DNA of 22,133 nt from CAZXCK01 sp964639225 (GCA_964639225.1 CAZXCK010000072.1:1-22133), one strand, 5' to 3'; shown: positions 1 through 8,561, numbered from the stretch's first letter. The notes: generated by a model not told the origin, from the sequence alone. A program made the numbers and translations.

Positions 1-165
1 CTGCTGGCTGCCCACCATCGCCGAGACGGCGTTCCAGTTGATATGCAGCGGGTAAGTCGAGCGTTGCAGCATGAAGGTCAGCAGCAGCAGCGCCACCACC
101 ATTTTGACCGCGCGCAGGGTCCAGCGCAGGCCAACGCGCAGCCAGAGGAAAACTCGCTTTATCAC
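1..165 (-). CDS. N-terminus of an unrecognised membrane protein (partial)
   Basis: Read on the minus strand, a frame opens with GTG at 165 and runs off the left edge, giving about 55 residues. It begins with a basic stretch (VIKRVFLWLRVGLRWTLRAV) followed by a hydrophobic segment (MVVALLLLTFML), which looks like a signal anchor or the first transmembrane helix, then a soluble stretch. I do not recognise the family. The start is uncertain: no clear ribosome binding site precedes it. A TACAAT hexamer on the minus strand (204-209) could be a -10 element about 35 bases upstream, but no good -35 was found. It follows the ABC exporter terminator, so it is probably a separate transcription unit. Confidence 0.45.
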   Translation of the reverse strand, partial: MIKRVFLWLRVGLRWTLRAVKMVVALLLLTFMLQRSTYPLHINWNAVSAMVGSQQ

Positions 166-212
166 AATTCCAGCACATCCACTACCGGCGAACTGTGACG
201 CGCATTGTACAC

Positions 213-229
213 AAAACGGGGACGCCCCG
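213..229 (-). terminator. Rho-independent terminator of the ABC exporter operon
   Basis: On the minus strand a perfect 5-bp GC stem (CGGGG, loop CGT, CCCCG) is followed immediately by TTTT. It lies about 65 bases after the stop of the last ABC permease gene. The 166-295 interval otherwise holds only a second small inverted repeat (271-275 with 287-291). Confidence 0.6.
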
Positions 230-295
230 GTAGGACATCCCCGCTGAAGTGATGCGTTTAGGTTCAGGGTGGCGCCGTCGTAAAAAGCGCCTCTA

Positions 296-1543
296 CTACT
301 CGTACTTGAAGTTCATGACGCCGATGCCGAACAGCACCACCGTCGCCGCCAGCAGCACGCCCAGGTTCACGGCGATGTCGGCCAGGCCGCCGCCGTAGAA
401 GATCAGCTCGTTGAAGCTGTTCATGGCCCACGACACCGGCGAGATGTGAGCGATGGTCCGCATGAAGTCCGGTGCGATCTCCAGCGGCCACCAGGCACCG
501 CCGATGGCCGCCAGCACAATGCCGAGCAGGTTGGACATGGCCGAGACCTGCATCTCTGTGCGCAGCAGCGGTGCGATGGCGAAGGCCAGCGCCGTGACGC
601 ACAGCGTGTAGATGACCACGATCAGGGCCACACCCGCCGGGTTCGCGCCGAAGTCCACACCCACCAGCACACCGGTGATAATCAGCAGCGCAAAGGTGAT
701 AATCCCCAGCAGGAAGCGCGACAGAATCTTGCCGGCCACGATCTGCGCCCGCGATACGGGCATCATGACCACGCGCTGCAGCGTCCAGTTGTTGCGCTCG
801 TTGACCAGCATCACCATGCCCACCAGCACAGTCATCAGCACGAACATGGTGCCCATGCCCGGCACCGACTGCGTGAAGCCGGTCGGCCCGCCGCTCTGAC
901 TTTCCGTGCCCTCGGATGTGACGAAGCTCACCTGCATCGCGGATTCGTTCCACAGCGTTTCGGCGTTCTCGAACACATCGCCGGCAAAGTCTGGCAGGTC
1001 GGCGTCCAGCGCGTCGGCCACCCCATCGCCCACACGAGCCGCCACCACCGCCGCGTTAATCCGCTGCACCGCTGTTTCCAGCGTTTGCAGCACCGCGTTA
1101 CCTTCGGTGGGGCTGGTGTCCGAATGATATTCAATCGTCACTGGCTCAAAGGCGCGCAGGCTCTCGCCGTAGCCTTCCGGAATGACGATCACGCCCCGCG
1201 TCACGTAACGCTCGCTGCGATTCCGCGCATCATCCAGCGTGAGCGTGTCGGCGTCGAAACCTTCCAGGCGGCAGTCGCGGCCATCGACGCCGTCATCCAT
1301 CGGACACAGGATCAGCGCCGAATTGACCTCACGCAGCGTCGTCAGCAGGCGGCTGGACTCGGCGCTGTTGTCCTGATCGATCACATCGACCGGCAGTGTG
1401 CTTGGCCCTGCTGTACCGCCACCCAGCGCAAAGCCAAGCACCAGCGCCATAATCACCGGCATGATGAACAGTACATAATTCCCACGGTCCGAGAAGTAGA
1501 CACGCAGATCGTTGACAGCAACTACCAAAACCTTATTCATCAT
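296..1543 (-). CDS. ABC-2 type transporter permease (second permease of exporter)
   Basis: This is an inner-membrane permease of an ABC-2 exporter, 415 residues. The layout is typical of the family: a cytoplasmic N-terminus, one transmembrane helix at about residues 24-43, a large extracytoplasmic domain to about residue 225, and a cluster of five or so helices to the C-terminus. The cytoplasmic stretch ERNNWTLQRVVMMPVSR after the second helix is the usual coupling region of this family. The start ATG at 1543 is preceded by an AAGGGGG ribosome binding site, and the gene begins six bases after the stop of the upstream permease, so the two are co-transcribed with the ATPase. The substrate cannot be told from sequence; relatives export drugs, lipids or polysaccharides. 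Confidence 0.9.
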   Translation of the reverse strand: MMNKVLVVAVNDLRVYFSDRGNYVLFIMPVIMALVLGFALGGGTAGPSTLPVDVIDQDNSAESSRLLTTLREVNSALILCPMDDGVDGRDCRLEGFDADTLTLDDARNRSERYVTRGVIVIPEGYGESLRAFEPVTIEYHSDTSPTEGNAVLQTLETAVQRINAAVVAARVGDGVADALDADLPDFAGDVFENAETLWNESAMQVSFVTSEGTESQSGGPTGFTQSVPGMGTMFVLMTVLVGMVMLVNERNNWTLQRVVMMPVSRAQIVAGKILSRFLLGIITFALLIITGVLVGVDFGANPAGVALIVVIYTLCVTALAFAIAPLLRTEMQVSAMSNLLGIVLAAIGGAWWPLEIAPDFMRTIAHISPVSWAMNSFNELIFYGGGLADIAVNLGVLLAATVVLFGIGVMNFKYE

Positions 1544-1549
1544 GCCCCC

Positions 1550-2923
1550 TTACAGATTACGCTGACGGTTGAACAGGAACAGACCAACCGCGAAGAAGAC
1601 GACGCCCTGGGCCACCAGTACCAGCAGATTCAGGCCGATGTCGGCGCTGCCGCGCGACAGCGCGTTGAAGCCGTCCGAACCCCAGTAGACCAGCGAGAAC
1701 TCGCGGATGGGCGACGGCACGAAGAAGCCGAACGTCCCGCCAGCCACCGCCAGCAGAATGTTGACCACCGAGCCGACCGCGCCCGCCTGTTCCGGCGATT
1801 TCACCAGACCGGCCAGCAGCATACCCAGGCCGCACACGGCGATCGCCAGCGCCAGCACCAGCGCCACAATGCCCAACACATTCCTGCCCCAGATGAACGT
1901 CGTTTCGCCGCCCACCAGACTCGCCAGCACCGTCAGCGCGACCAGCAGCAGCAGCAGTTGGAAGATGACGACCGTAAAGGTTCCGCCCAGCTTGCCCGCC
2001 AGAATTTCAAAGCGAGTCGTCGGCGAGACGATCATGCGCTGGAGTGTGCCGTTGCGCCGTTCCTCGATGATGCTCAACACGCCGGCCTGGCCGGAGAACA
2101 GCGCGAAAAACACCGCCTGCGCCGAGCCGATCACCACCAGAATCTGGGCGAAGCCGCTCAGGCTCTCGTCGTTCTCGAAGATCGACACCGGGTTGACCTG
2201 CACCGTGTTGAGTACGCCGCCAAAGGCGCAGCCAAAGATGGCATCGGCCTCGTCGCTGCCTTGCAGGTCCATGGCCGCCGCCGGGTTGGCGCTGATGAGC
2301 GTGTTGACCGTCGCTTCGATGGCGAAGTTGCCTGTTTGCAGGCTGTCGACATAACCGGCGACCACCGAGCGGATGATCGACGCTGAAATCTGGCTGCCTT
2401 CGCTGCCGTAAACTTCGATCAGGGTGTCGTCACTGGTGGTTTCGTCGTCGTCGCGGTCGGCGCCAAAGCCGACCTGCGGGGCCAGCGCCGCGCTGAAACC
2501 GTCGTGGATGATGACCGCCGCCACGTAGTCGCCCTGGTCAACGGCGCTGCGAGCGTCGTCCACCGAGTCCAGCAGATTGGCGTTCACCAGGTCGCCCAGC
2601 GAGCGCGGCGCGTCCGCGCCTTCCGGCGCATCGACCAGCGGACAGGCGGTTTGCGCCTCGCCGTCGGCGGCGGCAGAATCTGACCGGCCCAGCAGTAGAT
2701 TGGCCAGGTTCTGGCCGTAGTTGGATTCGCCGTCCGGGGCGCTCTCGTCCAGGTTGACGACGGCCACCGGCAGGTCGGAGAATGTGCCTTCGGCGTCGCC
2801 GCCAAAAACGAAGGCCACAATCATCGAGATCAGCAGCGGCGTCGCGAACATGAGGATCAGCAGGCTGCGGTCGCGGAACGTCGTGTAGACGTCTTTCCAG
2901 GTAATGGACAGGATTTTCGTCAT
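1550..2923 (-). CDS. ABC-2 type transporter permease (first permease of exporter)
   Basis: This 457-residue ABC-2 permease has an N-terminal helix (about residues 21-41), a long acidic extracytoplasmic domain (about 42-255) and a C-terminal block of helices. The conserved cytoplasmic segment EERRNGTLQRMIVSPTTR precedes the second helix of that block. The start ATG at 2923 has GGAGG ten bases upstream and lies about 20 bases after the ATPase stop. With the next gene it probably forms a heterodimeric membrane pore served by the single ATPase. The two permeases share the same architecture and similar coupling motifs, suggesting an old duplication. The substrate is unknown. Confidence 0.9.
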   Translation of the reverse strand: MTKILSITWKDVYTTFRDRSLLILMFATPLLISMIVAFVFGGDAEGTFSDLPVAVVNLDESAPDGESNYGQNLANLLLGRSDSAAADGEAQTACPLVDAPEGADAPRSLGDLVNANLLDSVDDARSAVDQGDYVAAVIIHDGFSAALAPQVGFGADRDDDETTSDDTLIEVYGSEGSQISASIIRSVVAGYVDSLQTGNFAIEATVNTLISANPAAAMDLQGSDEADAIFGCAFGGVLNTVQVNPVSIFENDESLSGFAQILVVIGSAQAVFFALFSGQAGVLSIIEERRNGTLQRMIVSPTTRFEILAGKLGGTFTVVIFQLLLLLVALTVLASLVGGETTFIWGRNVLGIVALVLALAIAVCGLGMLLAGLVKSPEQAGAVGSVVNILLAVAGGTFGFFVPSPIREFSLVYWGSDGFNALSRGSADIGLNLLVLVAQGVVFFAVGLFLFNRQRNL

Positions 2924-2942
2924 AGTGGGTTGGCCTCCGGCG

Positions 2943-4022
2943 TCAGTCGCGCAGTGCGCGGCCCGTCAGCTTGAGGAACACCGCCTCCAGGTCCGGCTCG
3001 CGGACCTCCACCGACTGGATTTCAATACCGGTTTCGTCCAGCATGTTGATGACGTGCGGCAGCGCCTTGCGCCCGCGCCTGGCGATCACCGTCACCACGC
3101 CCTCGAACTTCTGGTTGACGCGGACGGCGGTCATGGTGCCGGTGACGGTGCGCCGGTCGTAGAGGTAGTCTTCAGGGTCACCGTTCTCGCCGTTTTCCGG
3201 CGGGGTCAGGTCGATGGCCTCGTAGCTGGCATCGGTGACGCCAGGCACAGTCTCGCGGATACGCTGCAGCAGATCGTTGGTCACTTCCTGCTCGCCCACG
3301 CTGAACAGCAGCCGGTCCTCTTCGCCCACCTGCTGCGTGAGTTCGCCCTGGGTGCCCAGCGCGATGATCTGGCCGTGATCGATAATGCCGACACGGTCGC
3401 TCAACTGCTGCGCCTCTTCCATCAGATGCGTGGTATAGAGGACGGTCATGCCGTACTCGTCGCGCAGGCGGAACACCGTATCCAGGATGCGGCGGCGGCT
3501 CTGCGGGTCGATGCCGACCGTCGGCTCGTCCATGTAGATGAGCTGCGGGCGGTGCAGCAGCCCCACACCGATATTCACGCGGCGCTTCATACCGCCGGAA
3601 AAGGTGCTCACACGATTTTTCTGGCGGTCGGTGAGGTCGATGAAGTCCAGCACCTCGTCGACGCGGGCTTTGAGTTCCGCGCCGCCCAGGCCGTACAGCC
3701 TGCCGAAGAACTCCAGGTTCTGGCGGGCGCTCAGTTCGGGATACAGGGCGATCTCCTGCGGCACGACGCCCAGCAGCCGTTTGGCCGCCAGCGGGTCTTT
3801 GGTGATGCTGTGCCCGCCGATCTTGGCGTCGCCCTGGGTGGGCGCGATCAGGCCGCTGATCATCGAGATGGTGGTTGTCTTGCCGGCGCCGTTTGGTCCC
3901 AGCAGGCTGAAGATCTCACCCTTTCTGATGTCGAGGTCTACCCCCCTGACGGCCTGCACCTCGGTCCCGTCCTTGTTTTTGAACGTTTTGACCAGGCCGC
4001 GCGCTTCAACAATCATCTGCAT
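2943..4022 (-). CDS. ABC transporter ATP-binding protein (DrrA-like exporter ATPase)
   Basis: This is the cytoplasmic ATPase powering the two ABC-2 permeases downstream. Counting from the start chosen here (359 residues), Walker A is GPNGAGKTT at 42-50, the signature is FSGGM at 141-145, Walker B is LIYMDEP at 161-167, and the switch histidine is in TTH at 197-199. A C-terminal extension of about 120 residues follows the nucleotide-binding domain, as in daunorubicin-resistance-type exporters. I chose ATG at 4022 because GGGAGG lies nine bases upstream and the family usually starts just before the first beta strand (MIVEARGLVKTF). An in-frame ATG at 4055 is possible but has a weaker ribosome binding site. 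No clear promoter was seen upstream. Confidence 0.9.
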   Translation of the reverse strand: MQMIVEARGLVKTFKNKDGTEVQAVRGVDLDIRKGEIFSLLGPNGAGKTTTISMISGLIAPTQGDAKIGGHSITKDPLAAKRLLGVVPQEIALYPELSARQNLEFFGRLYGLGGAELKARVDEVLDFIDLTDRQKNRVSTFSGGMKRRVNIGVGLLHRPQLIYMDEPTVGIDPQSRRRILDTVFRLRDEYGMTVLYTTHLMEEAQQLSDRVGIIDHGQIIALGTQGELTQQVGEEDRLLFSVGEQEVTNDLLQRIRETVPGVTDASYEAIDLTPPENGENGDPEDYLYDRRTVTGTMTAVRVNQKFEGVVTVIARRGRKALPHVINMLDETGIEIQSVEVREPDLEAVFLKLTGRALRD

Positions 4023-4133
4023 CGTGTTGTGCCTCCCCACATTCGCGTTTTTCATGATGTTCTCACAATTGGGTTACGTAGCAAAGGCGCGCCAGGTTGC
4101 AGAAATGCCGGCGAAGTCGCCACAAACCACACA

Positions 4134-4151
4134 GACGCGCACAGGCGCGTC
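4134..4151. repeat. Small perfect inverted repeat between ABC exporter and HNH gene
   Basis: GACGCGC and GCGCGTC form a 7-bp stem around ACAG. It lies about 110 bases upstream of the ABC ATPase start and downstream of the HNH terminator. It may be a backup transcript end or a protein site; nothing else marks it. Confidence 0.3.
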
Positions 4152-4183
4152 CGTTAAATCGCCAGAGGGAAAATCAAAATCAC

Positions 4184-4206
4184 AGCAGGGTTTAATCGTC
4201 CCTGCT
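4184..4206 (-). terminator. Probable terminator of the HNH endonuclease gene
   Basis: On the minus strand AGCAGGG and CCCTGCT form a perfect 7-bp stem with a 9-base loop, followed by the T-rich stretch GTGATTTTGATTTT. It lies about 30 bases after the HNH stop codon. A second perfect stem (GTCCCT with AGGGAC, 4199-4216) overlaps it and would be mutually exclusive. Confidence 0.55.
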
Positions 4207-4236
4207 ATAAGGGACGCGCAGCAGAACACGCGGGGT

Positions 4237-4785
4237 TTAGTATTCGATGTACCGCTTCCAGGCCGCCGGTCCGCTGCCGACCGCGATCACCAGGTAGCTG
4301 GTGCGCGGCGTTTTGGGTTCCCAGCGCAGGCGCATACCGGCCTCGTTAGGCAGGCGGTTGCCCTTGCGATGGTTGCAACTGGCACAGGCGCAGGCCGTGT
4401 TGGTCCACTGGTCGCGCCCGCCCCGCGAACGCGGCACAATATGATCGACGGACAGATCGCTCTTGCTCAGTACCTTACCTTTGACCATCGTGCCGGGCTG
4501 CGCCCCGCAGTAGATGCAGGTGTAATGATCGCGCACCAGCACGCCTTTACGGCTCCAGTGCGCCTGACGGCGCGGCACGTTGACGAACGTACGCAGGGCG
4601 ATAACCGACGGCACCGGGAACTTATCCCGCACCGTGTTCAGATATCTGCCGGTCTGTTCAACGACGATGGCTTTCCCCGCCAGCAGTAGATTGATGGCAC
4701 GCGGTACCGAGATGACGGAAAGCGGCTCCCAGGTGCTGCCGTTCAAAAGAAGCACACGCCCCTGTAGGATTGAAACGCTTGACAC
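4237..4785 (-). CDS. HNH endonuclease family protein
   Basis: A 182-residue protein of the widespread small bacterial HNH family (COG1403-like). The C-terminal half carries the fold: a zinc-site CxxC at 90-93 (CIYC), the DH pair at 114-115 in VDHIVPRSRGG, an asparagine at 129, and a second pair C134xxC137 followed by N138 and KG. The N-terminal 70 residues (start, WEPLSVISVPRAINLL, later PSVIALRTFVNVP) match the conserved lead domain of this family. Members are predicted nucleases with no settled cellular role; this is not by itself a mobile-element marker. The start is a GTG at 4785, with GAGAGG about 11 bases upstream. It is a single-gene unit with its own promoter and terminator. Confidence 0.85.
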   Translation of the reverse strand: MSSVSILQGRVLLLNGSTWEPLSVISVPRAINLLLAGKAIVVEQTGRYLNTVRDKFPVPSVIALRTFVNVPRRQAHWSRKGVLVRDHYTCIYCGAQPGTMVKGKVLSKSDLSVDHIVPRSRGGRDQWTNTACACASCNHRKGNRLPNEAGMRLRWEPKTPRTSYLVIAVGSGPAAWKRYIEY

Positions 4786-4811
4786 CGTTCTGACAACCTC
4801 TCACTGCTCCA

Positions 4812-4827
4812 GGATCGCGGACGATCC
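4812..4827. repeat. Perfect inverted repeat in the HNH 5' leader
   Basis: GGATCG and CGATCC pair around a four-base loop (CGGA). It lies between the probable transcription start (about 4838) and the GTG start at 4785, so it is either a leader hairpin or an operator just downstream of the promoter. Confidence 0.4.
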
Positions 4828-4844
4828 CATCGTGTGTTACACAA

Positions 4845-4877
4845 ATTATAGAGTATATCGGTTAATTTCGCTTTAAG
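4845..4877 (-). promoter_or_regulatory. Probable promoter of the HNH gene
   Basis: On the minus strand a perfect TATAAT hexamer (4845-4850) lies in an AT-rich island unlike the GC-rich surroundings, with a second overlapping candidate TATACT just upstream. No good -35 hexamer was found at standard spacing; TTAAAG at 20 bases is the nearest. Confidence 0.5.
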
Positions 4878-4916
4878 AATTTGTGTTTTCCGGGCGGCAG
4901 TGGGCAAACGTCGAAA

Positions 4917-4949
4917 TTAAAACGAGGCGCGACAATCGCCGCGCCCCGT
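4917..4949 (-). terminator. Rho-independent terminator of nrfHA
   Basis: On the minus strand ACGGGGCGCG pairs with CGCGCCTCGT (10 bp, one G-U) around an 8-base loop and is followed by TTTTAATTT. It begins about 28 bases after the nrfA stop codon and separates nrfHA from the HNH gene. Confidence 0.8.
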
Positions 4950-4977
4950 TCGTGAGAGTAGGTATGTACGATGTGTG

Positions 4978-6315
<1,338 letters not shown>

Positions 6316-6336
6316 GTGTTGATCCCTTCTTGGTGG

Positions 6337-6809
6337 TCAGTTGCGCGTCGGGTGGCCGACGTCGGCATGGCACGAAATACACGTCAGGCTGTCGTCCATC
6401 TGCATATGCTCGTAGACCTGGTCCAGCAGCGGCTCATGACAGTGGATACAACTGTTTTCCACAATGCGCGCGTTGAAGTCCTTGATGCGAATCGGCTCGT
6501 GGAAGTTATCCAGCGTGAAGGCCACGCTGTGATTCCAGCCGTTGATGGCTTTGGTGATCCACTTGCCCAGGAAGTCGTGCGCGGTGTGACAGTCGTTACA
6601 CGTGGCGACCCGCGCGTGGGTCGAGTGTCCCCACGCCTCGTACTGATCGCGCATGACGTGGCAGTTCATACAGGTATCCGGATTGTCTGAGAGATAGGAT
6701 GCTCCCTGGGCATAGCCAAACGTGAACACGCCCAGCCCCACTGCGATGCCCACCAGACTGATCAGAACAATCCCCGGCAGGTAAGTCCATAATCGCTTAC
6801 CCTGAGAAT
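6337..6809 (-). CDS. nrfH: NrfH, quinol-oxidising tetraheme subunit (5' end lost in gap)
   Basis: NapC/NirT-family membrane cytochrome that takes electrons from menaquinol and passes them to NrfA. The 157 visible codons include the single N-terminal transmembrane helix (LPGIVLISLVGIAVGLGVF) and four heme motifs: CMNCH, CNDCH, CIHCH and CISCH. The first is followed by V-M, fitting the NrfH pattern in which a methionine two residues after the histidine ligates heme 1. Because the helix and its basic lead (QGKRLW) are present, only a few N-terminal residues are likely missing in the N run at 6810-6909. The start codon, ribosome binding site and perhaps the promoter are in or beyond that gap. Confidence 0.9.
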
Positions 6810-6909
6810 NNNNNNNNNNNNNNNNNNNNNNNNNNNNNNNNNNNNNNNNNNNNNNNNNNNNNNNNNNNNNNNNNNNNNNNNNNNNNNNNNNNNNNNNNNN
6901 NNNNNNNNN
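6810..6909. other. Assembly gap of 100 N
   Basis: Exactly 100 undetermined bases, the conventional placeholder for a gap of unknown size. It removes the start of nrfH. Any frame read across it is not meaningful. Confidence 0.98.
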
Positions 6910-7154
6910 CAGGACAGCGGCGGCGTGGAGCCAACACTCACACAATTTGCCGGGGTTGATGACGCGGCACGCCTGCGCCGTCCTGCCGTCATCGGGTTGT
7001 CGGTGTTCATCGTTATGGTAGCGGCGCTTGGATGGCCGCCCGCTGTTAAGGTCTGCGGATTACTGCGTTTTACTTGCCTGTGTTCTCGTGTCCGTTTGCG
7101 CGTCTTGCTTACAATACAGGGTGTCTCTTGGGTGTTGCATACAGTTGGTGATTC

Positions 7155-7209
7155 GGTCGTTTCTGTTAGTTAGAAGTACGACCGTCTACACTCGCCAGCG
7201 CGAGCGTAG
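7155..7209. repeat. Two adjacent hairpins in non-coding DNA
   Basis: GGTCGTTTCT pairs with AGAA and ACGACC (7155-7183, two-base bulge). Just after it CTAC-CTCGC pairs with GCGAG-GTAG (7186-7209, one mismatch). They lie in the 6910-7410 stretch, where I found no convincing gene on either strand: open frames there are short and lack ribosome binding sites and family resemblance. Also in that stretch CGCCTGTC occurs twice, four bases apart, near 7230-7255. Confidence 0.4.
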
Positions 7210-7316
7210 GGCCGTACAGCGTTGGTTGCGATGCGCCTGTCTGAGCGCCTGTCGCAGGTTTATGTTGACTGAATGTGTTCACGCTGTACCTCCTTCTGGC
7301 CCGTTTTACTGGCCTA

Positions 7317-7340
7317 TCTGGTTCTTCTGTGAGAACCAGA
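7317..7340. repeat. Perfect 9-bp inverted repeat downstream of the small hypothetical gene
   Basis: TCTGGTTCT and AGAACCAGA form a perfect stem around TCTGTG. Neither side carries a T run, so it is not a standard terminator. It lies about 70 bases after the stop of the 89-residue minus-strand gene and may protect its transcript end or bind a protein. Confidence 0.45.
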
Positions 7341-7410
7341 CCGCTCGCTGCCGGTTGGGGCAGTTTCTAAAAGTGCACGGTGGTGTTCCTAACATCAGAA
7401 GCGGTTCCTC

Positions 7411-7680
7411 TCATTGGTAAATACGCATTTCGGCATCTTTTGGTTGCTCAACAATGCGTAAGACGACGGACGGCGGTTGGTGGTTCCGCTCAATTTCCGC
7501 CAGCGTCTCCTGCGCTGTATAGATGATCTCGCGCAGGTAACCCGCCGTCTCCCGTTTTGAAAGCCGCCCCTCGCTGGCTGCGGTGTGCAGCGCGTCGAGT
7601 TGTTCCACAATGGCGGCCAGGGTCTGCTCATCGAGTTCTTCCAGCAGTCGGTTGTTAATGGTTTCGATCTGGTGAAGCAT
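7411..7680 (-). CDS. Small hypothetical protein, helical, 89 residues
   Basis: I do not recognise the family. The frame looks real: the ATG at 7680 has GGGAG nine bases upstream, and the product is a plausible acidic, alpha-helical soluble protein with regularly spaced leucines and isoleucines (for example MLHQIETINNRLLEELDEQT and LREIIYTAQETLAEIE), perhaps a coiled coil. There are no cysteines, signal peptide or membrane segment. A strong hairpin plus T tract ends only about 20 bases upstream of the start, so expression may depend on read-through of that terminator. It lies downstream of the HTH protein on the same strand, separated by about 340 bases. Confidence 0.65.
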   Translation of the reverse strand: MLHQIETINNRLLEELDEQTLAAIVEQLDALHTAASEGRLSKRETAGYLREIIYTAQETLAEIERNHQPPSVVLRIVEQPKDAEMRIYQ

Positions 7681-7702
7681 GCGCTTCGTCTCCCGTCAGG
7701 GC

Positions 7703-7747
7703 AAAAAACAAGGGACGTGAGGTAGTGTTGTCAGCCTCACGTCCCTT
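7703..7747 (-). terminator. Strong terminator or attenuator just upstream of the 89-residue gene
   Basis: On the minus strand AAGGGACGTGAGG pairs perfectly with CCTCACGTCCCTT (13 bp) around a 12-base loop and is followed by GTTTTTTG. It is the strongest intrinsic terminator in this part of the window. It ends about 20 bases before the ATG at 7680, leaving little room for a separate promoter. A short competing pair (GTCCC at 7761-7765 with GGGAC inside the 5' arm) could act as a weak antiterminator. A small hairpin CCTTAG/CTAAGG lies upstream at 7783-7796. The rest of 7748-8020 holds no gene I can support. Confidence 0.75.
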
Positions 7748-8020
7748 TGATCTGCTTCTGGGACTTCTTGTGCGGGTGTGCGCCTTAGTTCTAAGGGCTG
7801 CACCTCCCGACACGAGACTGACACACGCGGCGATTCCGGCCATCCGGCACGACAAACGACTCCCACAGGGCCACCTGGCCGCCAGTGACGCCGCTTCTAA
7901 AGGCACCAGAAGCGCCTTCGAGCAGGCCGGCAAACAGGCGGATTCCACCCTGGGATGCCATATGACCATCCATCGGTCTAAGGCTGTCGTGAGTTGGTAA
8001 CCGGCAGGCGGACATCGCGT

Positions 8021-8236
8021 CTACGCACCCTTCTCGACACTGGTCTCGTTCAACATTTCGAGAATGCTCTCGCCGGTGATGAACACACGGCGCATACCGC
8101 TGGGCTTGCTCACCCGCAGGTGACCGTTCTTAATCAGCCGTTTGAGCGTGCTCAGGCTGATACCCAGCGCTTCGGCAGCTTCCTGCCTGGAGTAAACCGC
8201 ACCGGCTTCGATGCGTGGTTTGTTGGCGTTATCCAT
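8021..8236 (-). CDS. Excisionase-family helix-turn-helix DNA-binding protein
   Basis: A 71-residue protein consisting almost entirely of a MerR-like/excisionase (HTH_17) winged helix domain. The diagnostic stretch is YSRQEAAEALGISLSTLKRL followed by IKNGHLRVSKPSGMRRVFIT and a final helix ESILEMLNE. Such proteins bind DNA as small regulators, as excisionases of integrative elements, or as stand-alone transcription factors. I chose ATG at 8236, which has AGGAAG seven bases upstream and sits just before the domain; an ATG at 8275 would put the start next to the -10 element. No integrase or phage gene is visible nearby, so a regulator is as likely as an excisionase. Confidence 0.85.
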   Translation of the reverse strand: MDNANKPRIEAGAVYSRQEAAEALGISLSTLKRLIKNGHLRVSKPSGMRRVFITGESILEMLNETSVEKGA

Positions 8237-8277
8237 ACAACTGCTTCCTTTTCTATCCACCGTACACGTTAGCACAT

Positions 8278-8307
8278 ATTATAACGGGCGTCAAGAGATA
8301 TAATCAA
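8278..8307 (-). promoter_or_regulatory. Promoter of the HTH gene
   Basis: On the minus strand TTGATT (8302-8307) and a perfect TATAAT (8278-8283) are separated by 18 bases, about 42 bases upstream of the chosen start. The region is AT-rich relative to its surroundings. Confidence 0.7.
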
Positions 8308-8327
8308 CCCTTAAATGGCCTCAAGGG

Positions 8328-8398
8328 GTCACAGTGGGTATTTTGGTGGCTGGTTCCGCCCTGGCCGCGCCGTAGGGCTATCGCATCTAAACTGTGAC
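8328..8398. repeat. 8-bp inverted repeat flanking a 55-base spacer
   Basis: GTCACAGT (8328-8335) and ACTGTGAC (8391-8398) are perfect inverted copies. The right arm stops six bases before the dispersed repeat copy at 8404. The spacer has no open frame of interest. Confidence 0.35.
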
Positions 8399-8403
8399 AG
8401 GCT

Positions 8404-8561
8404 CGCCGCCGCCAACGGTTCAGGACCATAGCTGCTTGCAGACTGGCTACAAGCAGCGGGCAACTAAAGGGGCTGTGTCACCGGTAGCCAGCAACAAAGG
8501 CGGTTCTTTGTGCCTCTTTAGCAGGCACGCTCCTGTAGCCCGGTGTTTTAACGCCGGGCGG
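8404..8561 (+). repeat. Dispersed palindromic (REP-like) repeat, copy 1
   Basis: This segment of about 158 bases shares long stretches with 17286-17428: CGCCGCCA.CGGTTCA at the left, ACTAAAGGGGC, CTTTGTGCCTCTTTAGCAGG in the middle (all of it identical), and TGTAGCCCGGTGTTTTAAC at the right. The right end folds as CCCGGTGTT/AACGCCGGG, the middle as GTGCCT/AGGCAC (8510-8528). The left arm is degenerate relative to copy 2 and has its own hairpin GCTGCTTG/CAAGCAGC. It lies in non-coding DNA between the HTH gene and the pheS promoter. There is no transposase frame, so it would have to be a non-autonomous element. Confidence 0.8.

Noticed and set aside
446..2386. Plus-strand open frame of 646 codons across the ABC permeases
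   Set aside because: It is antisense to two well-supported permeases; its product is rich in R, H, Q and A without domains, typical of a shadow frame in GC-rich DNA.
6910..7010. Minus-strand start (MNTDNPMTAGRRRRAA) as the true beginning of nrfH
   Set aside because: Possible because the gap size is unknown, but there is no ribosome binding site, the frame cannot be linked, and NrfH normally has only a short lead before its helix.
6925..7173. 82-codon plus-strand frame next to the gap
   Set aside because: No ribosome binding site, cysteine- and arginine-rich without domain features; starts beside undetermined sequence.
7938..7953. T-box-like GGGTGGAATCCGCC on the minus strand
   Set aside because: It has an extra base relative to the T-box core, lies about 190 bases before the terminator, shares no pairing with it, and no stem I was found.
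7791..8015. Possible 74-residue minus-strand protein after the HTH gene
   Set aside because: Weak ribosome binding site, no recognisable domain, and the stop falls inside a hairpin; not enough to call a gene.
8021..8275. HTH protein plus repeats taken as an integrative element
   Set aside because: No integrase, transposase, tRNA attachment site or phage gene is present in the window.
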